This document shows, in pieces, positions 9,878 to 19,251 of a stretch of 64,000 bases of DNA. The first letter of the stretch is position 1, and each line of letters begins with the position of its first letter. The DNA is from Mycobacterium lentiflavum (lineage in GTDB: Bacteria; Actinomycetota; Actinomycetes; Mycobacteriales; Mycobacteriaceae), in the NCBI RefSeq assembly GCF_022374895.2, contig NZ_CP092423.2:1178001-1242000 (forward strand), given 5' to 3'. The translations under genes were made by a program, and so were the position numbers. The notes beneath the pieces were generated by a model. It did not search any database and was not told where the DNA came from. It saw only the letters and a program-made list of their open reading frames with translations.

Positions 9878-12744
9878 GGCCGCACTATTTCCGGTGACTT
9901 TTCGGCGGGCGGCAGCAATAGGGCGCGTACTAGTCGGCGTGGTCCCGACGACCTGAGCATCAGGCTGGCCGGGCGGGGGCGTACTTGTTGCGGCCACCAG
10001 AACCAGCGCCCGAGCAACGCGGCGATCGACGGCGTCATGAACGAACGCACGATCAGCGTGTCGAACAGCAGACCCAACCCGATGGTGGTGCCGATCTGGC
10101 CGATGATGCGTAGGTCGCTGAATACGAAGAGCGACATGGTCACGGCGAACACCAGCCCGGCCGCCGTGACGACCCCGCCGGTGCCGGCCATGGCACGGAT
10201 GATTCCGGTATTCAGTCCGGCGCCGATTTCCTCTTTGAGTCGGGAGATCAGCAGCAGGTTGTAGTCGGATCCGACGGCCAGCAGCAGGATCACCGACATC
10301 GCCAGGACCAGCCAGTACAGGTCGATGCCGAGGATGTCTTGCCAGAGCAGTACGGACAGGCCGAAGGAGGAGCCCAAGGACACCAGCACGGTGCCGACGA
10401 TGACGGCCGCCGCGATCACGCTGCGGGTCACGATCATCATGATGATCAAGATCAGACTGATCGCGGCGACTCCCGCGATGAGCAGATCGTAAAAGGCGCC
10501 CTGTTGGATGTCCCGGTACGTCGAGGCCGTGCCGCCCATCGAGATCGCCGCGCCCTGCATCGGGGTTCCCTTGATGGCCTCCTTGGCCGCCAGCTGGATC
10601 GGCTCGACGCGGGAGATGCCCTCGGGCGTTGCGGGATCTCCGTCCATGGCGATGATGAAGCGGGCCGCCTTGCCGTCCGGCGACAAGAACATCTTCAGGC
10701 CGCGCTTGAAATCCGGATTCTCGAAGGCCGACTGCGGAAGATAGAACGAATCGTCGACCTGGGCGGCGTCAAAGACCCGGCCCATCGCGCCCGGGTCTTT
10801 GCTGTTCATCTCCTGCTCTTTGTAGAAAGACACAAGTGTGCCGTGCCAGACGACCAGCATGTCGCGCATGATCGTCATCGTGGAAATCATCGGCAGCATC
10901 TGCGCGCGCATCTCCGGTAAGAGCCGGATCAGAACGTCCATATCTTTGACCAGCGACTCCAATTTCTCACTCAGCTGATCGATGTTGTCGAACGTTTCGA
11001 ATATCGACCTGACAGCCCAGCAGGCCGGGATATCGAAACAGTGCTTTTCCCAGTAGAAATAGCTGCCAATCGGCCGCAGGAAGTCCGACAAGTCCGCAAG
11101 GTGATCCCGGATGGTGTCGGTGGTGTTCGACATATCGTGCGTCAGGTGATCCATATCGACGGTGTTGTCGACGATTTCGCCCATGAGTTGATACATGTGC
11201 TTCATCGTGTCGATGGATACCGTCATCGCTTCCGCTTGGACCACCATGTCGTCCAGGCGGTCCTTCATGAATTGCATGTTTTCGGCCTGCGAGACTCCTT
11301 GCATGCTCATGATGAACGGAATCGACGTATGTTTGAGAGACGTTCCCAGGGGCCGGGTTATCGATTTCACCTGGGAGATTCCGGGGCTGTGAAAGATGGC
11401 CTTTGCGACCTTGTCCAGGATCAGCATGTCAACGGGAGTGCGCATGTCATGATCGGTCTCGATCAGTAGCACATCGGGGTTCAGCCACGACTGGGAAAAG
11501 TGCCGGCCCGCTGCCGCGTCCCCGACGACGGCCGGCATGTTGGCCGGCACGAATCTGCGCAGATCGTAAGTTGTCCGGTAATTCGGTAGGGCCAACAGCC
11601 CGACGAACGCCACCGCGCAGGTAGCCGCGAGCACCGGGCCGGGCCAGCGAACGATCGCGGTTCCGACTCGGCGCCACCGCCGGGTGGCCATCCGGCGCTT
11701 GGGTTCGAAGAACTTGAAGAAGCTGGCGACGGTCAGCACCGCCGGCCCGAGCGTGAGCGCGGCGAGGACCGCGACCAACATGCCGACCGCACACGGCGGA
11801 CCGAGCGATTTGAAGTACGGCAGCCGGGCAAAGCTGAGGCAATACATGGCGCCGGCGATGGTCAACCCGGAGCCCAGAATCACATGGGCCGTCCCGTGAA
11901 ACATGGCGAAGTACGCGGCTTCTCGATCCTTACCCGCGTAGCGGGCTTCGTGGTAGCGGCCGAGCAGGAATATCGCGTAATCAGTGCTGGCGGCAATGGC
12001 CAGCAGCGTGAGCAGGTTGACCGCGAAGGTCGAAAGGCCGAAAACGCCGTGATAGACCAGAAAACTGACGACCCCGCGGATCGCCCCGAGCTCGATTCCG
12101 ACCATGGCCACGACGAGGATCATCGTGATGAAGGACCGGTAGATGAAGAGCAGCATCGCCGCGATCACCACCCCGGTGATCAGGGTGACCCTGGCGATGC
12201 TTTTGTCGCCGGCCTCGGACTGATCGGCGATCAGCCCCATCGAGCCGGTTACGTACGCCTTGAGCCCGCGCGGCGCCGGCGTGGTGTCCACGATATGGCG
12301 GACGGCGTAGACCGAGTTGTATGCCGCAGTTTCACTCTTGCCGGCGAGATAGACCACCACATACGCGGCTTTGTCGTCGGCACTTTGCGATCCGCCCGCC
12401 GTCAGCGGGTCACTCCAGAAGTCCTGGATGTGCGCGACGTGCTGGATATCAGCCGAAAGCCGCCGCAACAGCTCGTTGTAGAAACGGTGCGCGTCGTCGC
12501 CGAGTGGTTTGTCGCTTTCCAGCACAATCGTGGCCGCGTTATCGGTACCGGACTCTCCGAATACCTGTCCCACCCGCTTGAGCGCCTGAATCGAAGCGCC
12601 ACCCTTGGGGCTCATCGAAACCGAGTGCGCTTTGCCGACCGCTTCCAGCTGCGGGATGCCGATATTGAGCACGGCCGTGAGTCCCAGCCACAACAAAACG
12701 ATCGGTACTGCAAGACGGCGGATTATCTTGGGTGCCCGGCTCAT
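9874..12744 (-). CDS. MmpL-family RND transporter
   Basis: Large inner-membrane exporter of the mycobacterial MmpL class (956 residues), which moves lipids, siderophores or drugs to the periplasm by proton exchange. The first helix [19 protein letters not shown] is followed by a big periplasmic loop. The proton-relay Asp-Tyr pairs are visible as [14 protein letters not shown] in the first half and [15 protein letters not shown] in the second. A long periplasmic helical stretch ([20 protein letters not shown] region) separates the halves, as in MmpL4/5-type proteins. It overlaps the stop of mmpS by 4 bp. The substrate cannot be read from sequence. Confidence 0.95.
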   Translation of the reverse strand: MSRAPKIIRRLAVPIVLLWLGLTAVLNIGIPQLEAVGKAHSVSMSPKGGASIQALKRVGQVFGESGTDNAATIVLESDKPLGDDAHRFYNELLRRLSADIQHVAHIQDFWSDPLTAGGSQSADDKAAYVVVYLAGKSETAAYNSVYAVRHIVDTTPAPRGLKAYVTGSMGLIADQSEAGDKSIARVTLITGVVIAAMLLFIYRSFITMILVVAMVGIELGAIRGVVSFLVYHGVFGLSTFAVNLLTLLAIAASTDYAIFLLGRYHEARYAGKDREAAYFAMFHGTAHVILGSGLTIAGAMYCLSFARLPYFKSLGPPCAVGMLVAVLAALTLGPAVLTVASFFKFFEPKRRMATRRWRRVGTAIVRWPGPVLAATCAVAFVGLLALPNYRTTYDLRRFVPANMPAVVGDAAAGRHFSQSWLNPDVLLIETDHDMRTPVDMLILDKVAKAIFHSPGISQVKSITRPLGTSLKHTSIPFIMSMQGVSQAENMQFMKDRLDDMVVQAEAMTVSIDTMKHMYQLMGEIVDNTVDMDHLTHDMSNTTDTIRDHLADLSDFLRPIGSYFYWEKHCFDIPACWAVRSIFETFDNIDQLSEKLESLVKDMDVLIRLLPEMRAQMLPMISTMTIMRDMLVVWHGTLVSFYKEQEMNSKDPGAMGRVFDAAQVDDSFYLPQSAFENPDFKRGLKMFLSPDGKAARFIIAMDGDPATPEGISRVEPIQLAAKEAIKGTPMQGAAISMGGTASTYRDIQQGAFYDLLIAGVAAISLILIIMMIVTRSVIAAAVIVGTVLVSLGSSFGLSVLLWQDILGIDLYWLVLAMSVILLLAVGSDYNLLLISRLKEEIGAGLNTGIIRAMAGTGGVVTAAGLVFAVTMSLFVFSDLRIIGQIGTTIGLGLLFDTLIVRSFMTPSIAALLGRWFWWPQQVRPRPASLMLRSSGPRRLVRALLLPPAEKSPEIVRP

Positions 12745-13178
12745 CCGGCATTCACCTGGCAGAAGGTCAAGGCTTTCGGTCCGGTTTCGGATCGCTCGTC
12801 CTTAGTCGTGCCGTTCACCTTGATTCGGCAGCCGATGACGCCGGCGTTGCTCTGTGCCAGAAGGTTGACGGTGACCGAAGTCAGCGTCGTCGACACCGTT
12901 TGCGACCACGGCAGCGGAATATTCTCCAGACGCTGCACGCGCGCGTCGGGGTCCAAATACGCGATCTTTGCGGTCGAGGCAGGACCGAAGACTTCATAGG
13001 TGACTTGTTTCGGGTCGAACACCGGGTCGTCGAGATCAGCCTTGACCCTGACGACGGGATGTCCGTGAACGCCGAACATGCTATGGAGGCGATAGATTCC
13101 GAGCCCCGCGACGCTGGCGATCGCGATAACGGCCAGCAGCAACCACATTCGTTTCACGACTCGGGTAACCGAAACCAT
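12741..13178 (-). CDS. MmpS-family membrane protein
   Basis: Small partner of the adjacent MmpL, 145 residues. It has an N-terminal signal anchor ([20 protein letters not shown]) followed by a periplasmic beta-sandwich domain with [20 protein letters not shown] and two late Cys residues (GCRIKV and TFCQVN) that can pair, as in MmpS4/5. Members of this family help their MmpL in export. The ATG at 13178 is the first gene of the pair; its stop overlaps the mmpL start as ATGA. Confidence 0.93.
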   Translation of the reverse strand: MVSVTRVVKRMWLLLAVIAIASVAGLGIYRLHSMFGVHGHPVVRVKADLDDPVFDPKQVTYEVFGPASTAKIAYLDPDARVQRLENIPLPWSQTVSTTLTSVTVNLLAQSNAGVIGCRIKVNGTTKDERSETGPKALTFCQVNAG

Positions 13179-13222
13179 GTTTACCCCCGTGCTTTGTCAC
13201 CGGGTCGCAAAACGATTTGCGT

Positions 13223-13237
13223 TAGCGACTTACGCTA
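13223..13237. promoter_or_regulatory. Candidate operator dyad upstream of mmpS
   Basis: The inverted repeat TAGCG-ACTTA-CGCTA lies 45-59 bp upstream of the mmpS start. mmpS-mmpL pairs are commonly repressed by TetR or MarR proteins that bind in this position, but no such regulator is adjacent, so this is a suggestion only. Confidence 0.35.
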
Positions 13238-13277
13238 CCGTCAATGCGGTAAAGCATCGAGAGTTTGCTGCTAATTG

Positions 13278-14522
13278 TTATATGGCGCGGCGGTTCATCG
13301 AGCGCGCGACCATGATCAACGAGAACACGACGATCGCTCCGATGATGCCCACGCCCACCCGCACCGGCAACGCGTCGGCCGACGGCAGCAGCCCGGCCGC
13401 CTGTGACCCAGCGCCGGGCCGGTCAGCGGCGGGGTTTTGGTTAGGCGTCAGCGACGGGTCGGGTGCGATCAGCGCGCCGACCTGGGTGCCCTGCGCGGTG
13501 GCGAAGCCGTAGTCGAGCAGATGCGCCGCCTGCTCCCAGGGCGCGATCGGCTGCCGGGTGCCGTGCAGCAATATCGCCACCAGCCGTCGGCCATCGTGGT
13601 TTGCCGCGCCGACGAACGTCTGGCCGGCATCGTCGGTGTAGCCGGTCTTGCCGCCAAGAGCGCCCGGATATTTGTAGAGCAGCTGGTTGTCGTTTTCCAG
13701 CTCGTAGCCCGGGTGGTCGCCGTGGCCGGGGAAGTCGAAGGTCTTCGTCGCGACGATATCGGCGAAAGTCGGGTTCTGCCAGGCGTATCGGTAGAACAGG
13801 CCGATGTCATAGGCCGAGGTGCTCATGCCGGGTCCGTCCAGTCCCGACGGTGTCGCTACCCGGGTGTCCTGGCCGCCGAGCTTGGCGGCTAGGACGTTGA
13901 TCTTCTCCACCGCCTGCTGCATCCCGCCCAGCTGCATGGCCAGCGCATGGGCAGCGTCGTTGCCGGAGTGCATCAGCAGCCCGTGCAGCAGCTGATTGAC
14001 GGTGTAGACGCCGCCGTCGTCCACGCCGACCTTGGTGCCTTCGGCGGAGGCGTCGTCGGCCGTTCCGGTCACCGACTTGTTGAGCGGCAGCGCGTTCAGC
14101 GAGGCCATCGCGACCAGCACCTTGATGATGCTGGCCGGGCGGTGGCGGCCATGCGGATCCTTGGCCGCGATCACCGCGCCGCTGTCCAGATCCGCGACCA
14201 GCCAGGCCTCGGCCGAGACGTCGGTCGGCAGCGCCGGGGTGTCGGGCGCGGTGACGATCCCGCAGCTGGACAGGGCCTCGCCGCCGACCGGCTTGGCGGG
14301 CACCGCCAGCGGGATCGGCGGATCGCCGGCCTGCGGCACCTCCGACGAATCCACCGCGGGTGGAGTGTTGACCTTGTACGGGCAGTTGGGCGCCCCGGCG
14401 TTGGCCCCGGGGCTCGGCTCCGCCAGCGCGGCCGGCATGCCCGCAGCGGCCGGGGCGGCTGTCATGAAAACGGCCGCTGCCAGGCAGGATGCAGAACGTA
14501 GGCGGGCTCTTGAGCGGGGCAT
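13278..14522 (-). CDS. dacB1: D-alanyl-D-alanine carboxypeptidase
   Basis: Penicillin-binding protein of the low-molecular-weight class that trims the terminal D-Ala of peptidoglycan stem peptides outside the membrane. It has 414 residues from ATG 14522, with a signal peptide ([19 protein letters not shown]), the SxxK motif in [12 protein letters not shown] in [10 protein letters not shown] and KTG in [13 protein letters not shown]-terminal membrane anchor ([19 protein letters not shown]) keeps it at the cell surface. Strongly similar to Rv3330. The frame stays open to 14657, but the signal peptide places the start at 14522. Confidence 0.95.
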   Translation of the reverse strand: MPRSRARLRSASCLAAAVFMTAAPAAAGMPAALAEPSPGANAGAPNCPYKVNTPPAVDSSEVPQAGDPPIPLAVPAKPVGGEALSSCGIVTAPDTPALPTDVSAEAWLVADLDSGAVIAAKDPHGRHRPASIIKVLVAMASLNALPLNKSVTGTADDASAEGTKVGVDDGGVYTVNQLLHGLLMHSGNDAAHALAMQLGGMQQAVEKINVLAAKLGGQDTRVATPSGLDGPGMSTSAYDIGLFYRYAWQNPTFADIVATKTFDFPGHGDHPGYELENDNQLLYKYPGALGGKTGYTDDAGQTFVGAANHDGRRLVAILLHGTRQPIAPWEQAAHLLDYGFATAQGTQVGALIAPDPSLTPNQNPAADRPGAGSQAAGLLPSADALPVRVGVGIIGAIVVFSLIMVARSMNRRAI

Positions 14523-14570
14523 TGCTGAGCAGACTAGGCGATTGGGCCCCCGATTCGCGGGAGCCGCGCT

Positions 14571-14984
14571 GTGACTGCTGGGGCGTATGTGACAAGTCGA
14601 TCCGCGGGGCGCCGGCCGGGTCGACGCACTAGGCTGGCAGGGGTCAACAGCGGTCAACCTCGAAAAGGGTGTGCCATTTCAAGCGAGCGATTGTGGTCGA
14701 AATGGCGGCGCCGGGGCGGCGCCAACGGGTCTGGCAACTCGCCGCGATCGCTGGAACAGCTGCTCAAGCAGGTGGAGAAGTCCACCCAGGTGCGGCGGAC
14801 CGGACTCGACCAGGTATTGGCCGAGCTGCAGGTGCATCGCGACACCACGGCCGATCCCGACGCGAAGTCCGCGCTCGCCTGGTTGTGCAACTCGCTGTCG
14901 CGGTTCGTGAGCAATCCGAGCGCGGCACACGCACGCCAGCTGGTGATGGCCACCGGGACCGCTAGAGCCGCGCTGAATCGCTGA
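14571..14984 (+). CDS. Small helical hypothetical protein
   Basis: I do not recognise a family. From about residue 58 the sequence is a regular helical pattern ([20 protein letters not shown], then [20 protein letters not shown]), while the first 40 codons are Arg-rich and poorly protein-like. An in-frame TTG at 14691 could be the true start and would give a 97-residue protein. It is convergent with, and overlaps by 23 bp, the aminotransferase gene. Coding is supported by the sensible composition of its C-terminal 80 residues; the start is uncertain. Confidence 0.55.
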   Translation: MTAGAYVTSRSAGRRPGRRTRLAGVNSGQPRKGCAISSERLWSKWRRRGGANGSGNSPRSLEQLLKQVEKSTQVRRTGLDQVLAELQVHRDTTADPDAKSALAWLCNSLSRFVSNPSAAHARQLVMATGTARAALNR

Positions 14985-16290
14985 GCACGCCGCGCAGGAT
15001 CGATTCGATGGTGTCGAATTCGGCCTGACCGCTGATCAGCGGCGGCGCCAGCTGGACGACGGAATCGCCGCGATCGTCGGTGCGGCAATACAACCCGGCC
15101 TCGAACAGCGCCGAGCCCACGCCGCGGAGCAGTGCGCGGCGTTCGTCGTCGGTGAAGGTCTGCTTGGTTGCCTTGTCCTTGACCAGCTCGACGCCGTAGA
15201 AGAACCCCTCGCCGCGCACGTCGCCGACGATCGGCAGGTCGTACAGCTTCTCCAGGGTGGCGCGGAAGGCGGGGGCGTTGGCCTTGACGTGGTCGTTGAT
15301 GCCCTCGCGCTCGAAGATGTCGAGGTTGGCCAGTCCGACGGCGGCCGAAACCGGGTGGCCGCCAAAGGTATACCCGTGTGGGAACATCGTCTCGCCGTCG
15401 TTGAACGGCTCGAACAACCGCTCGCTGGCGATCATCGCGCCGATCGGGGAGTAGCCCGACGTCATGCCCTTGGCGCAGGTGATCATGTCGGGCACGTAGC
15501 CCATGTCGGCACAGGCGAACATCGAGCCGATCCGGCCGAACGCGCAGATCACCTCGTCGGAGACGAGCAGCACGTCGTAGGCGTCGCAGATCTCGCGGAC
15601 GCGTTCGAAATAGCCTGGGGGAGCGGGGATGCTGCCGCCGGCGTTCTGCACCGGTTCCAGGAACACCGCGGCCACCGTCTCGGGCCCCTCGAACTCGATC
15701 GCCTCGGCAACTCGGTCGGCCGCCCATTGCCCGAAGGCTTTTGCGTCGGTGTCAAAGGGTTCCGGCGCCCGGTAGAAGTTCGTGTTGGGCACCCGGAAGC
15801 CGCCCGGCGTGACGGGTTCGAACGGTGCCTTGTAGCGCGGCAGCCCGGTGATCGCGAGTGCACCCTGGGTGGTGCCGTGGTAGGCGATCGCGCGCGAGAT
15901 CACCTTGTGCTTACCGGGTTTGCCGGTGAGCTTGAAGTATTGCTTGGCCAGTTTCCATGCCGTCTCGACGGCCTCGGTGCCACCGGTGGTGAAGAAGACC
16001 CGATTCAGGTCGCCCGGGGCGTAGTGCGCCAGGCGTTCGGCCAGCTCGATTGCGGTCGGCGTGGCGTATCCCCACAGCGGAAAGAACGCCAGCGTGCTCG
16101 CCTGCCGGGCCGCGACCTCGGCCAGTTCGGTGCGGCCGTGGCCGACCTGCACGGTGAACAACCCGGACAGCCCGTCCAGGTAGCTCTTGCCGCGGTCGTC
16201 GAAGATCATGACCCCCTCGCCGCGGGTGATGATCGGCGGCGTGATGTTCGCGCCGTGCCGGGCGAAGTGCAGCCAAAGATTGTCAGTCAT
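14962..16290 (-). CDS. Class III PLP-dependent aminotransferase
   Basis: A 442-residue fold-type I, class III aminotransferase, orthologue of Rv3329, probably an omega-amino acid:pyruvate transaminase. Motifs are the PLP phosphate site FTTGGTEAVETAWKLAKQY, the aromatic YHG (AIAYHGTTQG), the Asp in LLVSDEVICAFGRIG that contacts the pyridine nitrogen, and the Schiff-base Lys in ITCAKGMTSGY. The start ATG 16290 (MTDNLWLHFARHG) fits the family; a longer frame to 16326 adds 12 unlikely residues. The substrate is not determined. Confidence 0.92.
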   Translation of the reverse strand: MTDNLWLHFARHGANITPPIITRGEGVMIFDDRGKSYLDGLSGLFTVQVGHGRTELAEVAARQASTLAFFPLWGYATPTAIELAERLAHYAPGDLNRVFFTTGGTEAVETAWKLAKQYFKLTGKPGKHKVISRAIAYHGTTQGALAITGLPRYKAPFEPVTPGGFRVPNTNFYRAPEPFDTDAKAFGQWAADRVAEAIEFEGPETVAAVFLEPVQNAGGSIPAPPGYFERVREICDAYDVLLVSDEVICAFGRIGSMFACADMGYVPDMITCAKGMTSGYSPIGAMIASERLFEPFNDGETMFPHGYTFGGHPVSAAVGLANLDIFEREGINDHVKANAPAFRATLEKLYDLPIVGDVRGEGFFYGVELVKDKATKQTFTDDERRALLRGVGSALFEAGLYCRTDDRGDSVVQLAPPLISGQAEFDTIESILRGVLSDSARL

Positions 16291-16458
16291 TGTGCCCGTG
16301 AGCGTAACGGCTGGGGCGCCGATCACTTCACCAGTACTCCGGCAGCTACGGTCAACGTGGTGCCGGTGATGTAGCGACCCGCACGCCCCTGCCCGAGACC
16401 CGCCGCCCGGTAGCCAGCGCGCGCACAGATGTAGTCAGGATGCGCATAGGCTCGGGGC

Positions 16459-17400
16459 ATGACCGCAACGCAGGTCACCGATTTCGAAGCTCTGCGCCCA
16501 CACCTGATGGCGGTTGCCTACCGGGTGACGGGCACCGTGGCCGACGCCGAAGACATCGTCCAGGAAGCCTGGCTGCGCTGGGACAAACAGAATGGAACAG
16601 AGATCACCGACCTGCGCGCCTGGCTGACCACCGTGGTGAGCCGGTTGGGGCTGGATCGGTTGCGGTCGGCCGCCCACCGGCGCGAGACCTACACCGGCAA
16701 CTGGTTGCCGGAGCCGGTGGTGACCGGCTTCCCTGGCTCGCAAGGCACCGATCCGCTGTCTGCCGTGGTGGCGCGCGAGGACGCCCGCTTCGCGGCGATG
16801 GTGGTGCTCGAGCGGCTGTCCCCGGATCAGCGGGTCGCCTTTGTGTTGCACGACGGGTTCTCGATGCCGTTCGCCGAAGTGGCCGAGGTGCTGGGAACCA
16901 GCGAGCCCGCGGCGCGGCAGCTGGCGTCGCGGGCCCGCAAGGCCGTCGCGAGCCAGCCGCCCTTAATATCCGGGCAACCCGATCCATCGCACAACGAGGT
17001 GGTCGGCAAGCTGATGGCCGCGATGGCCTCCGGTGACCTGGAAGCAGTGGTTGCGCTGCTGCATCCGGACGTGACGTTGACCGGCGATGCGAATGGCAAG
17101 GCGCCCACCGCAATCAACGTCATCCACGGGGCGGACAAGGTGGCCCGATTCTTCTTCGGTCTGGCCAACCGCTACGGCCCGGCGATGTTCACGACGTATC
17201 AGCTCGGGCTGGTCAACGGCGAACTGGGCGGTTATACCGCGGGTGTTCCCGCCAGCGACGGGTATCGCGAGATGATGCCCCGGATCATGGCGATGACGGT
17301 TCGCGACGGGAAGGTCTGTGCCCTATGGGATATCGCCAATCCCGACAAGTTCAGCGGATCCCCGCTGCGTCGTCGGTCGCCCACGGAATACGGCAACTAG
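16459..17400 (+). CDS. sigJ: ECF41-group RNA polymerase sigma factor SigJ
   Basis: Extracytoplasmic-function sigma factor of 313 residues. Region 2 is at about 11-75 (AEDIVQEAWLRWDK), the linker holds the WLPEP motif (residues 82-86) typical of group ECF41, and region 4 is at about 110-165 (FAEVAEVLGTSEPAARQLAS). A C-terminal SnoaL-like domain (about 185-300) replaces an anti-sigma factor in this group and tunes activity. ECF41 sigmas usually control a neighbouring COE gene (carboxymuconolactone decarboxylase, oxidoreductase or epimerase); here a CMD-family gene lies tail-to-tail with it, overlapping by 50 bp. Orthologue of Rv3328c. Confidence 0.93.
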   Translation: MTATQVTDFEALRPHLMAVAYRVTGTVADAEDIVQEAWLRWDKQNGTEITDLRAWLTTVVSRLGLDRLRSAAHRRETYTGNWLPEPVVTGFPGSQGTDPLSAVVAREDARFAAMVVLERLSPDQRVAFVLHDGFSMPFAEVAEVLGTSEPAARQLASRARKAVASQPPLISGQPDPSHNEVVGKLMAAMASGDLEAVVALLHPDVTLTGDANGKAPTAINVIHGADKVARFFFGLANRYGPAMFTTYQLGLVNGELGGYTAGVPASDGYREMMPRIMAMTVRDGKVCALWDIANPDKFSGSPLRRRSPTEYGN

Positions 17401-17950
17401 CACCGGAATTGAAGCCCTGCTCGGTGATGCCCAGCGCGGAGTTCATCCGGGCCCGCATGTTCTCGAGGCCGATCTGATAGGTCAGCTCGATCACCCCGGC
17501 GTCGCCGAACCGCCCCCGCAGGTCGGCCACCTGCTCGTCGGTGACGGTGTGCGGATCGGTGGTCATCGCGTCGGCGTACGCGATCGCCGCGCGCTCGTCG
17601 TCGGTGAACGCCGGCGAAGTGGCGTAGTCGTCGATCTCCTTGAGCCGCTTGATGTCCAGGCCGTCCAGGCGCTGCAACATGGACCCGAAGTCGACGCACC
17701 ACGAGCAGCCGATCGCGCGTGCGGTCCAGTACACGGCGAGCTCACGCACACTGACCGGTAGCGTGCGCGACGCCCGGTCGACCAGGGTCTCGTGCACGGC
17801 GCCGGCGACCATCAGCCGGCGATGATGTGCGGCCACCGCGAAGGGTTCGGGAACCTGGCCGTAGCGGCGCTTGGCGATCCGGTACATGGCGCGGGTCACC
17901 AGGCCGGCGCTCTTGGGTGGTAGGGGCGCGATCCGTGTTTTCTGTGTCAT
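17351..17950 (-). CDS. Carboxymuconolactone decarboxylase (CMD)/AhpD-like protein
   Basis: A 199-residue helical protein of the CMD/AhpD superfamily. The redox motif is Cys82-Ser-Trp-Cys85, followed by VDFGSM as in many actinobacterial members. Such proteins are alkylhydroperoxidase-like reductases or decarboxylases; the substrate here is unknown. ATG 17950 (MTQKTRIAPL) is chosen over 18043 because a candidate SigJ promoter ends just before it, giving a nearly leaderless message. Its 3' end overlaps sigJ by 50 bp on the opposite strand. The pairing with an ECF41 sigma suggests it is the SigJ target. Confidence 0.88.
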   Translation of the reverse strand: MTQKTRIAPLPPKSAGLVTRAMYRIAKRRYGQVPEPFAVAAHHRRLMVAGAVHETLVDRASRTLPVSVRELAVYWTARAIGCSWCVDFGSMLQRLDGLDIKRLKEIDDYATSPAFTDDERAAIAYADAMTTDPHTVTDEQVADLRGRFGDAGVIELTYQIGLENMRARMNSALGITEQGFNSGASCRIPWATDDAAGIR

Positions 17951-17958
17951 ACCCCTCA

Positions 17959-17985
17959 GACGACGCAGCTCTGCCAAGTGTGACC
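17959..17985 (-). promoter_or_regulatory. Candidate SigJ (ECF41) promoter of the CMD gene
   Basis: Read on the minus strand: GGTCACA (17979-17985), 16 bases, then CGTC (17959-17962), about ten bases before the CMD start codon. I remember the ECF41 consensus as TGTCACA in the -35 region and CGTC in the -10 region, so six of seven and four of four bases match. No equivalent was seen upstream of sigJ itself. Confidence 0.5.
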
Positions 17986-18047
17986 GACTGAGGCGATCTT
18001 GATCCCAAGAATTTCCCAAGAATCCGATAAGGATCCTCGGCAAATGT

Positions 18048-18500
18048 GTGGTGATGACTTACTGCTATTTCGACGAGCCGCCCCGCCTGGAAGACATCGA
18101 GCCTGCCACCCACAGCGAGGTGCTGATCGCCGAACCGCGGCTGGACCAGGCGCGCGTCCGCGCCGCGGTCGACGCGGTCTTCGCCGCTCACCCCGACCTT
18201 GGCACCGTGTTCGAGTCGAAATTGAAGATCTGGATGACCCGACCGGGCGGGGGCTGGGCGTGGGGCGTGGAGCCCCCCGGCGGACGCGTCGCCGACGTCA
18301 TCGCGCGGCATTTGGCCAGCTTCGATATGCACACCGGTCGGTTGTTCGCGGTCTCGCTCCTGCCGGGCGAACCCGACCGCCTGGTACTCACCGCCAGCCA
18401 GCTCTGCATCGACGAAGCGGCCTGGCGGGCGGTGGTCGAGCACCTGGTCGCCGAGTGCAACTGCGCCGGACTCAGCGTGAGAACATCAGCGCCCGCTTGA
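18048..18500 (+). CDS. Single-domain protein resembling part of an NRPS condensation domain
   Basis: A 150-residue protein. The stretch RLVLTASQLCIDEAAWRAVV aligns by eye with the condensation-domain motif HHxxxD followed by W, but the two His are Ser-Gln, so it should be inactive as a condensing enzyme. The N-terminal part (ARVRAAVDAVFAAHPDLGTV) resembles the start of the same fold. Full condensation domains are about 450 residues, so this is a fragment or a small relative. GTG 18048 and ATG 18054 are both possible starts. The 3' end overlaps sdhB by 29 bp. Confidence 0.6.
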   Translation: MVMTYCYFDEPPRLEDIEPATHSEVLIAEPRLDQARVRAAVDAVFAAHPDLGTVFESKLKIWMTRPGGGWAWGVEPPGGRVADVIARHLASFDMHTGRLFAVSLLPGEPDRLVLTASQLCIDEAAWRAVVEHLVAECNCAGLSVRTSAPA

Positions 18501-19251
18501 CCTCTTGGATCGCCTTCGTGACCTGAATGCCACGCGGGCAGGACTCTGTGCAGTTGAACGTGGTGCGGCAGCGCCACACACCGTCGACCTCGTTGAGGAT
18601 GTCGAGGCGCTCACCGGCGGCCTCGTCACGGCTGTCGAAGATGAATCGGTGCGCGTTGACGATCGCGGCCGGGCCGAAGTAGGTGCCCTCGCTCCAGAAC
18701 ACCGGACAGCTGGTGGTGCAGCACGCGCACAGGATGCACTTGGTGGTGTCGTCGTAGCGGGCGCGGTCGGTCGGGCTTTGGATACGCTCGCGGGTCGGCG
18801 GGTTGCCGCTGGTGATCAGGTACGGCTTCACCGCCCGGTAGGCGTCGAAGAACGGCTCCATGTCGACGACCAGGTCCTTCTCCACCGGCAGCCCGCGGAT
18901 CGGCTCGACCGTGATCGTCAGGGGCTTGCCCTGCTTGCGCGGCAGCAGGTCGCGCATCAGCACCTTGCAGGCCAGCCGGTTGACACCGTTGATCCGCATC
19001 GCGTCGGATCCGCAGACGCCGTGGGCGCAAGAGCGCCGGAAGGTCAGGGTGCCGTCCAGGTAGCCCTTGATGTAGATCAGCAGGTTGAGCAGCCGGTCGC
19101 TGGGCAGACATGGCACTCGAAAGCTTTGCCAGCCACCGGTTTTCGCGAATGCGTCGGGGTCGTCGGGGTTGAACCGCGCGATCTTGAGAGTCACCATCAC
19201 CGCGCCGTCCGGAACTGCGGGCAGGGGTGGTTCCCCGACCTCTTCAGACAT
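18472..19251 (-). CDS. sdhB: Succinate dehydrogenase iron-sulfur subunit
   Basis: Electron-transfer subunit of succinate dehydrogenase at the inner membrane, 259 residues. The 2Fe-2S ligands are in SCAHGVCGSDAMRINGVNRL and the following Cys; the 3Fe-4S and 4Fe-4S ligands are in CILCACCTTSCPVFW and CRTTFNCTESCPRG. The start ATG 19251 shares one base with the sdhA stop (TGATG), so translation is coupled. A longer open frame upstream to 19854 lies inside sdhA and is not coding. Confidence 0.97.
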   Translation of the reverse strand: MSEEVGEPPLPAVPDGAVMVTLKIARFNPDDPDAFAKTGGWQSFRVPCLPSDRLLNLLIYIKGYLDGTLTFRRSCAHGVCGSDAMRINGVNRLACKVLMRDLLPRKQGKPLTITVEPIRGLPVEKDLVVDMEPFFDAYRAVKPYLITSGNPPTRERIQSPTDRARYDDTTKCILCACCTTSCPVFWSEGTYFGPAAIVNAHRFIFDSRDEAAGERLDILNEVDGVWRCRTTFNCTESCPRGIQVTKAIQEVKRALMFSR

